Below are positions 7,291-15,295 of a stretch of DNA of 64,000 nt, in pieces. Source of the stretch: Collinsella sp. (GTDB lineage: Bacteria; Actinomycetota; Coriobacteriia; Coriobacteriales; Coriobacteriaceae); assembly GCA_019419545.1 (NCBI GenBank), contig DXZT01000036.1:16017-80016 (forward strand), written 5' to 3'. The first letter of the stretch is position 1. The number at the start of each line of letters is the position of its first letter. A program made the position numbers and the translations under genes. The notes under the pieces are model-generated. The model ran no database searches. It was not told the origin of the DNA and saw nothing but the letters and a program-made list of their open reading frames with translations.

Positions 7291-9480
7291 ATGAAAAACA
7301 TCCTGCACCTGTTTAAGCGCGATGTCCAAAACGTGTCTCGCTCCGTGATCGGCATGGTCGTCGTGATGGGCCTGATCATCGTGCCATGTCTCTATGCATG
7401 GTTTAACATCGCCGGAAGCTGGGATCCCTACGGCAATACCGGCAACCTTAAGATTGCAGTGGTCAACACCGATGAGGGTTACGAGAGCGATCTGATTCCC
7501 GTCGAGGTCAACGTGGGCGAAAACGTAACCGCCACCCTGCGCGGCAACGAGAACTTCGACTGGGTCGTCCTCAACGACCGTGATAAGGCGATTGAGGGCG
7601 TTAAGTCGGGCGCGTACTACGCTGCCGTCGTTATCCCTAAAACGTTTAGCGCCGACATGATGACGCTTTTCTCGACCGAGGTGAAGCACGCCGATATCGA
7701 GTTCTATGAGAATCAGAAGGCCAACGCCATCGCACAGATCGTGACTGAAAAGGGTTCGAGCGCCGTCCAGAGTCAGGTCAACGAGACCTTTACCAAGACC
7801 ATCACGACCATCGGCCTTAAGACCGTGTCCAGCCTGCTCGACTATATGAGTACCGACCAGGTGAGCAGCTTTATCGCCAATCTGTCCTCGACGCTGGGCG
7901 ATTCGGTCGAGGACCTGCAGGACGTTCAGGCGAGTGCGACGTCGCTCGCGGGCATTTTGAGCTCCACGTCCGATTCACTGACATCGGCGGGCGGCATGCT
8001 CAAGCAGACGGGCACCGTTGATGAGTCGACGAAGCAGCTGATGGAGCACGCCAAGAGTGGCATCAATGATTCCAAGGAAGCGCTCAAGGCCGCCAACGAT
8101 GCCGTTGACGCGGCGATTGACGGAAGCGCGGGCTCGTTCGACAACGTGTCCGCCGAGCTTGCGAAGGCATTCGATGCCGCGAATCAGCATGTTGACCTTA
8201 CGGTGTCTCAGCTCAACGAAGCCGCAGCGGCGCTCAATACGCGTGCTGACGATATCGATGCGATGACCGATCAGCTCCGTAACCTTGCCGACCAGGTGAG
8301 TGATGACAAGCTCAAAGACGGTCTCGAGTCCGCTGCGACGTCGCTGGGCAGAATTGCCGTGGAGTACCGCAACAATGCGAAGGACCTGACGGCGACCGCA
8401 AAGTCCCTTTCGGACGGCATGGCGGAGGTCAACAACTCGCGTGCCGAGGTCGACCAGGCCATCGCCGATGCCAAGGCGGGTATCTCGGGAGCCAAGTCCG
8501 ACTACGATTCCACGTTCTCGGTTAAGGCCAAGGAGCTCAAGAAGACCATTTCGGGCGTTCTGGATTCCCTGAACGGTATCTCGGGTGACTTGGATAGCGC
8601 CGTGAGCGGTCTGACCGACGCCTCTGGCTCGCTCGCAAAGGGCCTCTCCAAGGCTGCGACGCTGGTCAACAAGGCTTCCGATCAGCTGGGTGAGGCATCG
8701 GACAAGATCAGCGCCTTTAAGGACGAGCTCGATGGCGCCCTGATGTCGGACGACCTTGCCACGATCAAGACGATGATCGGCAACGATCCCGAGGGTTTGG
8801 CCGTGTCGCTTTCCGGCCCCGTCGCGCTCGACCGCAAGCCGGTCTATCCGATCCGCAATTACGGTTCGGCCATGGCGCCGTTCTATACGATCCTGTCGCT
8901 GTGGGTCGGCTCGATCGTGCTGGCGGCCATGATGAAGGTATCGGTTGACGATGAGCTCATCAACGAGCTGATCCCCGTGCGCCTGCACGAGATCTACCTG
9001 GGCCGCTACCTGTTCTTTGGAGGTCTGGCCCTGCTGCAGGCGACACTCGTGTGCGCGGGCGACATCCTGTTCTTTGGCATCCAATGCGACAACCCGCTGC
9101 AGTTTGTGCTGGCGGGCTGGGTCGCGAGTCTCGTGTTCTCCAATATCGTCTACACGCTCACGGTTTCGTTTGGCGATATCGGCAAGGCGCTCGCTGTCGT
9201 GCTGTTGGTCATGCAGGTCGGCGGTTCAGGCGGTACGTTCCCCATCGAGATGACCGGCCCCGTGTTCCAGGCGATCTACCCGTTCCTGCCGTTTACCCAC
9301 GGCATCAACGCCATGCACGCCGCCATGGCTGGCGCCTACCATATGGAGTACTGGATTGAGCTGGGTATCTTGGCGAGCTACCTGATTCCGTCGCTGGGCC
9401 TGGGCGTCGTCTTCCGCCGCCCGGTCATCAAGGCCAACGACTGGATCATCGAAAAGCTGGAGTCGACCAAATTGATTTAG
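7291..9480 (+). CDS. YhgE/Pip family membrane protein, short form
   Basis: A 729-residue paralogue of the preceding gene with the same plan: one N-terminal transmembrane segment (about 20-40, SVIGMVVVMGLIIVPCLYAW), the NIAGSWDPYGNTGNLKIAVV motif, a long helical region rich in Ala, Ser and Asp (about 190-500), and a membrane block from 526 to the end. It lacks the extra tail of the first protein. The ATG follows the upstream TAA without a gap and has a strong AAAGGAGGTGA site inside the upstream gene, so the two are translationally coupled. They probably form a heterodimeric exporter-like complex (inference). Confidence 0.88.
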   Translation: MKNILHLFKRDVQNVSRSVIGMVVVMGLIIVPCLYAWFNIAGSWDPYGNTGNLKIAVVNTDEGYESDLIPVEVNVGENVTATLRGNENFDWVVLNDRDKAIEGVKSGAYYAAVVIPKTFSADMMTLFSTEVKHADIEFYENQKANAIAQIVTEKGSSAVQSQVNETFTKTITTIGLKTVSSLLDYMSTDQVSSFIANLSSTLGDSVEDLQDVQASATSLAGILSSTSDSLTSAGGMLKQTGTVDESTKQLMEHAKSGINDSKEALKAANDAVDAAIDGSAGSFDNVSAELAKAFDAANQHVDLTVSQLNEAAAALNTRADDIDAMTDQLRNLADQVSDDKLKDGLESAATSLGRIAVEYRNNAKDLTATAKSLSDGMAEVNNSRAEVDQAIADAKAGISGAKSDYDSTFSVKAKELKKTISGVLDSLNGISGDLDSAVSGLTDASGSLAKGLSKAATLVNKASDQLGEASDKISAFKDELDGALMSDDLATIKTMIGNDPEGLAVSLSGPVALDRKPVYPIRNYGSAMAPFYTILSLWVGSIVLAAMMKVSVDDELINELIPVRLHEIYLGRYLFFGGLALLQATLVCAGDILFFGIQCDNPLQFVLAGWVASLVFSNIVYTLTVSFGDIGKALAVVLLVMQVGGSGGTFPIEMTGPVFQAIYPFLPFTHGINAMHAAMAGAYHMEYWIELGILASYLIPSLGLGVVFRRPVIKANDWIIEKLESTKLI

Positions 9481-9574
9481 CGCGACAATGTGGCGTTGAC
9501 GGAACATCGAGGCCTTCCGGCTCGACGCTTTAGTTGAGTGAATTGCATGAGCTGCTTGGTTGTTGCTACAGTAG

Positions 9575-9609
9575 CGGGGCGTGCCGGGGGTCCGGCGCGT
9601 CCCGTTTTT
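9575..9609 (+). terminator. Intrinsic terminator after the YhgE pair
   Basis: A 13-bp GC-rich stem with two G-T pairs (9575-9587 with 9592-9604) and a GGGT loop is followed by TTTTT. It separates the YhgE operon from the DMT transporter. Confidence 0.85.
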
Positions 9610-9680
9610 ATTTGACCATGAGGCGGCACGCAGCCATACGCGTGCGGACACCACGCCCAGATTGAGTGCGAGGATGTTCC

Positions 9681-10664
9681 ATGGCCCAATACGCTGCCAA
9701 CGAAATCGAAAACATGCCCGATAGCCCTGTAGCCCGTGAGGATTTGGGCGCGGGTGGTATTCCCCGGGGTGCCGGCGCACGCTCGCCGTTGTTCTGGAAA
9801 GTTCTACTGCTTTCGGTGGCGATTATCTGGGGCTACTCCTTTACCACTATGAAGGACGCACTCGACACCATTCCGGTGTTCGAGCTGGTCTATGTTCGCT
9901 TTCTCCCGGCATCACTGGTTATGTTTGCAATTTTCCATAAGCGCATCATCGCTCATTTCAATGCCCGCAACCTGATCGTCGGGCTTGGCATGGGCGCGCT
10001 CATGTGGGGTGCCTACGGTTTGCAGACGATCGGCCTGGCACAGACCACGGCGGGCAAGAGCGCTTTTTTGACCGGCACGTATTGCATCCTTGTGCCGTTT
10101 GCAAGCTATGTCCTGAGCGGTGAAAAGCTTACCCGGTATAACCTGGGTGCAGCGTTGTTGTGCCTGGCGGGTATTGGCCTGGTAGCGCTCGATAGCGTCG
10201 AGTTCAATGCCGGCGATGTTATTACCTTGGGCGGCGCGATCTTCTTCGCCATCCAGATGGCGGTGACTGCCAAGTACGGTCGCAAGATGGACATCAACGT
10301 CATCACGTTTTGGATGTTTGTGGGCAATGGCGTTTTGAGTTTAATCACGTCGCTGCTATTCGAGACTCAGGCGCCCCTCTCTGCATGGACGCCGGAGTTT
10401 ATCGGTGTGGCTGTTTTCCTCTCGGTGGGCTGCACATGCGTGGCGCTGCTCGTCCAAAACGTCGGTTTGGCGCATGTCCCCGCCTCGACGGGCTCACTGC
10501 TTCTTTCGATGGAGTCGCCTTCGGGCGTGTTGTTTTCGGTGCTGCTGATGGGGGAGGCGCTCACCTCGCGCCTGCTCGCCGGCTTCGTGCTTATCTTCCT
10601 GTCGATTATCTTGAGCGAGACTCACTTCGATTTTTTGCGCAAAAAGCCGCGCCCGCAATTGTAA
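9681..10664 (+). CDS. DMT/EamA family transporter
   Basis: A 327-residue inner-membrane protein with two EamA repeats and about ten hydrophobic segments, starting with LLLSVAIIWGYSFTTMKDAL near residue 45. The second repeat shows VAVFLSVGCTCVALLVQNVG and SLLLSMESPSGVLFS, conserved in drug/metabolite transporters of the RhaT/YdcZ-like group. The frame opens at GTG 9666, but ATG 9681 has AGGA at a better distance. The substrate cannot be predicted. It sits between two terminators and is probably a single-gene unit. Confidence 0.9.
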   Translation: MAQYAANEIENMPDSPVAREDLGAGGIPRGAGARSPLFWKVLLLSVAIIWGYSFTTMKDALDTIPVFELVYVRFLPASLVMFAIFHKRIIAHFNARNLIVGLGMGALMWGAYGLQTIGLAQTTAGKSAFLTGTYCILVPFASYVLSGEKLTRYNLGAALLCLAGIGLVALDSVEFNAGDVITLGGAIFFAIQMAVTAKYGRKMDINVITFWMFVGNGVLSLITSLLFETQAPLSAWTPEFIGVAVFLSVGCTCVALLVQNVGLAHVPASTGSLLLSMESPSGVLFSVLLMGEALTSRLLAGFVLIFLSIILSETHFDFLRKKPRPQL

Positions 10665-10676
10665 ACAACTTGTTGC

Positions 10677-10702
10677 GCCGCCCTCTCGGGGCGGCATTTT
10701 TT
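10677..10702 (+). terminator. Intrinsic terminator
   Basis: GCCGCCC (10677-10683) pairs with GGGCGGC (10689-10695) around a short TCTC-type loop, followed by ATTTTTT. It ends the DMT transporter transcript. Confidence 0.92.
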
Positions 10703-10780
10703 ATGCGTCGCCCTTAAAGTTGTACCTTGCACTTTACGCTATCAAAGTGCTTGCTGCAAAAACGTTACTGGAGGGCATTT

Positions 10781-12076
10781 ATGGCACCAGCTCTGTCCGA
10801 TCTTCAACCGCAATCAGCGCCCAAGGCCACCGCAGCGGCGCAGGCCGCTATCGGTGACGGTCTCGTTGCAGAAGCTCAGGCTTTTGCAGACGAGCTCGCT
10901 GTGTGGCGACACGATTTACACCAGATGCCCGAGCTGGGTAATAGCCTCCCGCAGACCTCTGCGTATATTCAAGCGCGCCTGACCGAGATGGAAATCCCAT
11001 TTGCCACGCTCGTCGATGGTTCCTGTGTTGTGGGCCTTGTCGGCGCCGGTGCCGCCGCGGCCCAGGGCAATGGCGTCTGCACGGACGAACAGGCCGGTAC
11101 GGTCATCATGCTTCGCGGCGACATGGATGCCCTGCCCGTTGTCGAGGAATCGGGCGAGCCTTTCGCTTCCACCAACGGCTGCATGCACGCTTGTGGCCAC
11201 GATATGCATGCGACGGCGCTGCTCGGCGCGACCCGTTTGCTCAAGGCCCGCGAGTCCGAGCTTGTCGACGCTAACGCCACAGTTAAGTTGCTGTTCCAGC
11301 CGGGCGAGGAAACCTTTGAGGGTGCCCGCGCCGCCATCGCCGACGGTCTGCTGCAGAACCCGCGTCCCCAGGCCGCCTTTGCCATGCATGTCAATAGCCA
11401 GTCGCCGCTTGGCCTGGTGCTCTATGGGAGTCCGGCGCTCTCGGGCGTGTACGGTTTCCGCATCACGCTGCAGGGCAAGGGTGGCCACGGTTCCAGCCCC
11501 GAGATCTGCATCGACCCCATCACGGCCGGCGTCCATGTGCACCTGGCGCTCCAGGAGCTTATCTCCCGCGAGGTGCCAGCGGCCAAGGAAGTCGCACTTA
11601 CCGTTGGTAAGTTCGCTGGCGGCTTGGCGGCCAACGTCATCCCTGACACCTGTGTGCTCGAGGGAACGCTGCGCGGCTTCGATGTCGAGCTCATGGCTCA
11701 CCTTAAGACCCGCATCGCGGAGGTCGTCAACGGCGTTGCCGCAACATATCGTACGCCGGCAACCATCGAGACGCTTTCGGACGTTCCGCCGCTCGTGCTC
11801 GACAGCGATATGACCCAGGCCTCGCTTGGCTACGTGGGCGCGGTGCTGTCCAAGGCTGCCTTCCTGCCGCTATTCCACGCCATGGCGAGCGAGGACTTCG
11901 CGCTTATCTCGAGCGAGATCCCAAGTGCGTACTTTACGGTGGGCGCGGCCGTGACCGATACGGACGAGCATTTTGCCCAGCATCATCCCAAGGCGCGCTT
12001 TAACGATGCCGAGCTTCCTCTCGGCGCCGCGGCTTATGCCGCCGTCGCTTTGGGCTACATCGCCGATCATCGGTAG
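10781..12076 (+). CDS. M20 family metallo-amidohydrolase
   Basis: A 431-residue zinc peptidase/amidohydrolase of the HipO/AbgB/IAA-amidohydrolase group. The metal and catalytic motifs are visible: RGDMDALPV near residue 112, HACGHDMHATALLGA near 135, LLFQPGEE near 175, AMHVNSQ near 203 and a GKGGHGSSPE lid motif near 235. These enzymes cut N-acyl amino acids or aminoacyl conjugates in the cytosol. The start ATG has GGAGGG at proper spacing; the longer frame from TTG 10727 is disfavoured. An MFS carrier follows 40 bases later on the same strand, which suggests uptake and hydrolysis of one compound (inference). Confidence 0.9.
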   Translation: MAPALSDLQPQSAPKATAAAQAAIGDGLVAEAQAFADELAVWRHDLHQMPELGNSLPQTSAYIQARLTEMEIPFATLVDGSCVVGLVGAGAAAAQGNGVCTDEQAGTVIMLRGDMDALPVVEESGEPFASTNGCMHACGHDMHATALLGATRLLKARESELVDANATVKLLFQPGEETFEGARAAIADGLLQNPRPQAAFAMHVNSQSPLGLVLYGSPALSGVYGFRITLQGKGGHGSSPEICIDPITAGVHVHLALQELISREVPAAKEVALTVGKFAGGLAANVIPDTCVLEGTLRGFDVELMAHLKTRIAEVVNGVAATYRTPATIETLSDVPPLVLDSDMTQASLGYVGAVLSKAAFLPLFHAMASEDFALISSEIPSAYFTVGAAVTDTDEHFAQHHPKARFNDAELPLGAAAYAAVALGYIADHR

Positions 12077-12116
12077 CACCCAATCTTGCTACTCGTTTGT
12101 TTAAAAAAGGAACAGT

Positions 12117-13421
12117 ATGTCCCAGCAACGTAAATTTTTCCCCGGCTGGCTCGTGGTGGCCTCCGGCTTTGTGATCATGGCCACGTGCTACACGATTTTC
12201 GTTAACTGCATGAGCCTGTTTCAGCCGCTCATCGTAAGCGACCTGGGCATCACGCTTGCGCAGTACAACATCTCCAACGCTATCTCCACCGTGGTGAGCG
12301 TTATCGGCTCGCTTGTCATTGGCCATGTCGCCGATAAAGTAAGCGGCCGCGTTTTGGGCTCCCTCACTGTAATCGCCACCTCTGCCGTTCTTGCCGGCAT
12401 GAGCTTTGTCGGTGAGCTGTGGCAGGTCTACGTGCTCTTTGCCGTCTCGGGCTGCTTTGCCGTCGCCTCGACCCGCCTGCTCATCAGCCTAGTGACCGCC
12501 AACTGGTTTACGGCCAAGCGAGGCCTTGCCATCTCCATCGCACTTTCGGGCTCGGGCTTTGGCGGCGCTATTCTGTCTCCCATCGTGAGCTCGCTCATCG
12601 TGAGCGTTGGCTGGCGTTCCGCCTTCCTGGTGCTCGCGGCTATCTGCATGGTGGCGGCGCTGCCCATCACGGCCTATTCCTTCCGCACCAAGCCTTCCGA
12701 GATCGGTCTTAAGCCGCTCGGCGAGAATCCAGGCGACCCGTCTGCTTCTGCCACGGGTGATAAGAACGAGAAGGCAGCCCCCGAGGTTAGCGTCGGCTGG
12801 TCTCGTATCAAGAAGAGCCCGGCATTTTGGCTGCTTGTCGTCGCCTTCCTCTTTATGGGCTTGGTCAATGGCGCCATCCTGCCCAACCAGGTTACCAACA
12901 TGACGAGTGTTACCGTCAACGGTGCCAAGATTGTCACGGGCGGCCACGATCCCATGTGGGCGGGTACCGTACTTTCGGCCTACATGGTCACCGTCGTTAT
13001 TGCCAAGATTTCGCTCGGTGCGATCTATGACCGCTTTGGCCTGCGCTTTGGCAATATCCTTGGCTCCGTTGCGTGCATTATCGCCTGCGTGGCGCTGTGT
13101 TTCCCGACGACGGACCTCGGTCCTATTGTCGCCGCTGTGAGCTTTGGTGTTGGAACGTGCATGGGCACCATCACGCCTACCATCGCCGCGTCCAAGCAGT
13201 TTGGCATGGCCGACCTGGGTAAGGTCACGGGCACCATTACCTCGCTCGAGATGGTCGGCGGCACCGTGGGCGCCATTGTCTCGGGCGTGCTGTTCGATGC
13301 CACGGGCTCCTTTGCGAGCACCTGGATTGTGTGCCTGGCGTGCTCCGTGGTCATGCTCGTGTTCCTGCTGGCATCCGAGCCCATCGCCGCCAAGCTGCGC
13401 GCAAGCGTGGCGGGGGAGTAG
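12117..13421 (+). CDS. MFS transporter, OFA-like
   Basis: A 434-residue, 12-segment major facilitator. The N-terminal signature FFPGWLVVASGF and the RTKPSEIGLKP segment in the central loop resemble the oxalate/formate antiporter (OFA) group. Motif A-like GHVADKVSGR lies between segments 2 and 3. AAGGAACA precedes the ATG. It follows the M20 hydrolase by 40 bases and is probably cotranscribed, so it may carry the hydrolase substrate or product. The substrate is not known. Confidence 0.85.
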   Translation: MSQQRKFFPGWLVVASGFVIMATCYTIFVNCMSLFQPLIVSDLGITLAQYNISNAISTVVSVIGSLVIGHVADKVSGRVLGSLTVIATSAVLAGMSFVGELWQVYVLFAVSGCFAVASTRLLISLVTANWFTAKRGLAISIALSGSGFGGAILSPIVSSLIVSVGWRSAFLVLAAICMVAALPITAYSFRTKPSEIGLKPLGENPGDPSASATGDKNEKAAPEVSVGWSRIKKSPAFWLLVVAFLFMGLVNGAILPNQVTNMTSVTVNGAKIVTGGHDPMWAGTVLSAYMVTVVIAKISLGAIYDRFGLRFGNILGSVACIIACVALCFPTTDLGPIVAAVSFGVGTCMGTITPTIAASKQFGMADLGKVTGTITSLEMVGGTVGAIVSGVLFDATGSFASTWIVCLACSVVMLVFLLASEPIAAKLRASVAGE

Positions 13422-13454
13422 CGGGTCGCCGCCTATTCCTGTTTGCCTGTTCTG

Positions 13455-13664
13455 CCCGTGGCTGCCCTGGAAGCCGAATGGATGCTCGTACTGTCATTCG
13501 GTTTCCAGGGCAGCCACGGGTCTACGAAATGATCTCTTTTCCTCCGTCCCCAAGGGATCACGTAATCCGAAGGGGACGGAGGAAAAGGGATCACAAACCG
13601 CGGCGGCGTGTCTGGCCGAACGAGTCCCCATACCCTCGTTCGGTCAGACGCGCCGCCGCTGTTT
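13455..13664. repeat. Three tandem long hairpins between MFS gene and hisS
   Basis: The spacer holds no gene. It is almost filled by three separate near-perfect inverted repeats: 26-bp arms at 13455-13480 and 13495-13520, 21-bp arms at 13531-13551 and 13572-13592, and 30-bp arms at 13595-13624 and 13635-13664 (27 of 30 matched). The sequences are unrelated to each other. Most deviations are G-T compatible, as expected if they fold as RNA. None has a strong T-run. The middle one contains GGGGACGGAGG and is related to a half-copy at 49842-49863. Confidence 0.85.
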
Positions 13665-13724
13665 GTGTTTGTGCCGTATAATGTCCACTACCTATGACGC
13701 GATACAAAAGAAAGGTGTTTGCCC

Positions 13725-15038
13725 ATGCAGGCACAGAAGGCGGAGGGAACCCGCGACCTTATCGGCGCCGAGATGCGCGCTTGGCAAAAGATGCAGCAGA
13801 TCGCTGCCGGCGTGTTCGAGCCGTTTGGTTTTAAACCCATCGAGACGCCCGCGATCGAGCAGGTGGACGTCTTTGTCCACGGCATCGGCCAGTCGACCGA
13901 CGTCGTGCGCAAGGAGATGTTCCGCGTCTTTAGCGGCGCCAACCTGGAGCGCGTCTTTACCGAGGGCACCGACACAAAACTCAAGCCCAAGCAGCGCCTG
14001 GCGCTTCGTCCCGAGGGCACGGCCGGTGTGGTGCGCGCAGTCGTGGAGAACAACCTGGTGCCCCAGGGCTCCACGCCGTTTAAGGCTTACTACGCCGAGG
14101 CCATGTTCCGCGGCGAGCGTCCCCAGAAGGGCCGCCTGCGTCAGTTCCACCAGGTGGGTATCGAGTGGCTCGGCGCTCCCGATCCGGCGGCAGACGCCGA
14201 GTGCATCATCATGCTCATGGAGTTTTACAAGCGCCTGGGCTTCGATCTTTCCAAGCTCCGTCTGCTCATTAACTCGATGGGCGACGCTCAGTGCCGTCCG
14301 GCTTACCGCGAGCAGGTCAAGCAGTTTATCCTCGATCACGCTGACGAGATGTGTGACGAGTGCCGCGAGCGCGCCGAGCTCAACCCGCTGCGTGCCTTCG
14401 ACTGCAAGAACGACCACTGCCGCGAGATCATGGCCGACGCGCCGCTGATGGGCGACAACCTGTGCGACGAGTGCCGCGAGCACTACGAGCAGGTCAAGCG
14501 CTATCTGGATGCCGCCGGTATCGAGTATGTCGAGGATCCCACACTGGTGCGTGGTCTGGACTACTACACCCGTACCGTCTTTGAGGTCGAGGCTCCCGGC
14601 GCCGGTGTCGGCTCCATTGGTGGCGGCGGTCGCTATGACGGTCTGGTCGAGCTCGAGGGTGGCAAGCCCACGGCGGGCGTCGGCTTCGCTGTCGGTTTTG
14701 AGCGCGCCCTGCTGGCCCTGCAGGCCTTTGGTAACGACTTGGGTGCCGAGGAGGCCCCGTGCGTCTACGTCGCCAACGCCGGCAAGGAGCTGCGCCAGAA
14801 CGTCTTTGCCATCACGCAGGAGCTTCGCGCCGCTGGCATCGTGACCGAGGCCGACTACCAGGGTCGTTCGCTCAAAGCTCAGTTTAAGCAGGCCGACAAG
14901 GTTGGCGCCAAGCTCATTTTGGTCCTGGGTGGCGACGAGCTTGCCGCCGGCAAGGTCAAGGTGCGCGACATGGAGAGCCATGAAGAGGTCCTTGCCGATC
15001 TGGCCAACGTCGTCGAGGCGGTTCGCGAGCGCCTGTAG
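13725..15038 (+). CDS. hisS: Histidyl-tRNA synthetase
   Basis: A 437-residue class II synthetase that charges tRNA-His. Visible motifs are EGTRDLIGAEM at the N-terminus, motif 2 FRGERPQKGRLRQFHQ near residue 128, the histidine-specific GLDYYTRT near 280 and GGGGRYDGL near 300, followed by the anticodon-binding domain. The insertion between motifs 2 and 3 has paired cysteines (CDEC, CKNDHC, CDEC), a zinc-finger-like arrangement seen in some HisRS. ATG 13725 has AAAGG at good spacing; the TTG two codons upstream is too close. Confidence 0.97.
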   Translation: MQAQKAEGTRDLIGAEMRAWQKMQQIAAGVFEPFGFKPIETPAIEQVDVFVHGIGQSTDVVRKEMFRVFSGANLERVFTEGTDTKLKPKQRLALRPEGTAGVVRAVVENNLVPQGSTPFKAYYAEAMFRGERPQKGRLRQFHQVGIEWLGAPDPAADAECIIMLMEFYKRLGFDLSKLRLLINSMGDAQCRPAYREQVKQFILDHADEMCDECRERAELNPLRAFDCKNDHCREIMADAPLMGDNLCDECREHYEQVKRYLDAAGIEYVEDPTLVRGLDYYTRTVFEVEAPGAGVGSIGGGGRYDGLVELEGGKPTAGVGFAVGFERALLALQAFGNDLGAEEAPCVYVANAGKELRQNVFAITQELRAAGIVTEADYQGRSLKAQFKQADKVGAKLILVLGGDELAAGKVKVRDMESHEEVLADLANVVEAVRERL

Positions 15039-15095
15039 CGCATCATTTTGAGCTGCGGGTCCGCTTGAGTGTCTCGTCCATTGCGAGCGATTGTT

Positions 15096-15134
15096 ACGGG
15101 GGTGTTTCGCATTTATGCGGAATGCCCCCGTTTG
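15096..15134 (+). terminator. Terminator after hisS
   Basis: ACGGGGG (15096-15102) pairs with CCCCCGT (15125-15131), with a second inner stem CGCAT/ATGCG. It is followed by TTTG, so the T-run is weak. Confidence 0.65.
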
Positions 15135-15191
15135 TGTATGCCGTCCACCGAGAAATACGACCATTTAGAGCAAAAACCCTTGCAATGCAGA

Positions 15192-15251
15192 AAATACTTT
15201 TGTGTGGTAAAGCGCAATCAGTGTCGAAAGTATTTCGCAAGCGCCTATAAT
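15192..15251 (+). promoter_or_regulatory. ppc promoter with flanking inverted repeat
   Basis: A perfect -10 box TATAAT is at 15246-15251, about 45 bases before the gene. Upstream of it AAATACTTT (15192-15200) and AAAGTATTT (15227-15235) form an inverted repeat that covers the -35 zone, where no good TTGACA is visible. A dimeric regulator could bind there. The -10 box is convincing; the operator is a suggestion. Confidence 0.5.
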
Positions 15252-15295
15252 GAATACCGCATGTTACGTGCATAGAAGGAGGAATGGGAGGAAAC

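Noticed and set aside
4501..9480. Phage-related region, because YhgE/Pip proteins are called phage infection proteins
   Set aside because: The name comes from a receptor role in Lactococcus. No integrase, structural or lysis gene is present.
13719..13724. TTG start two codons upstream for hisS
   Set aside because: It leaves almost no space to the AAAGG site; the ATG at 13725 is spaced normally.
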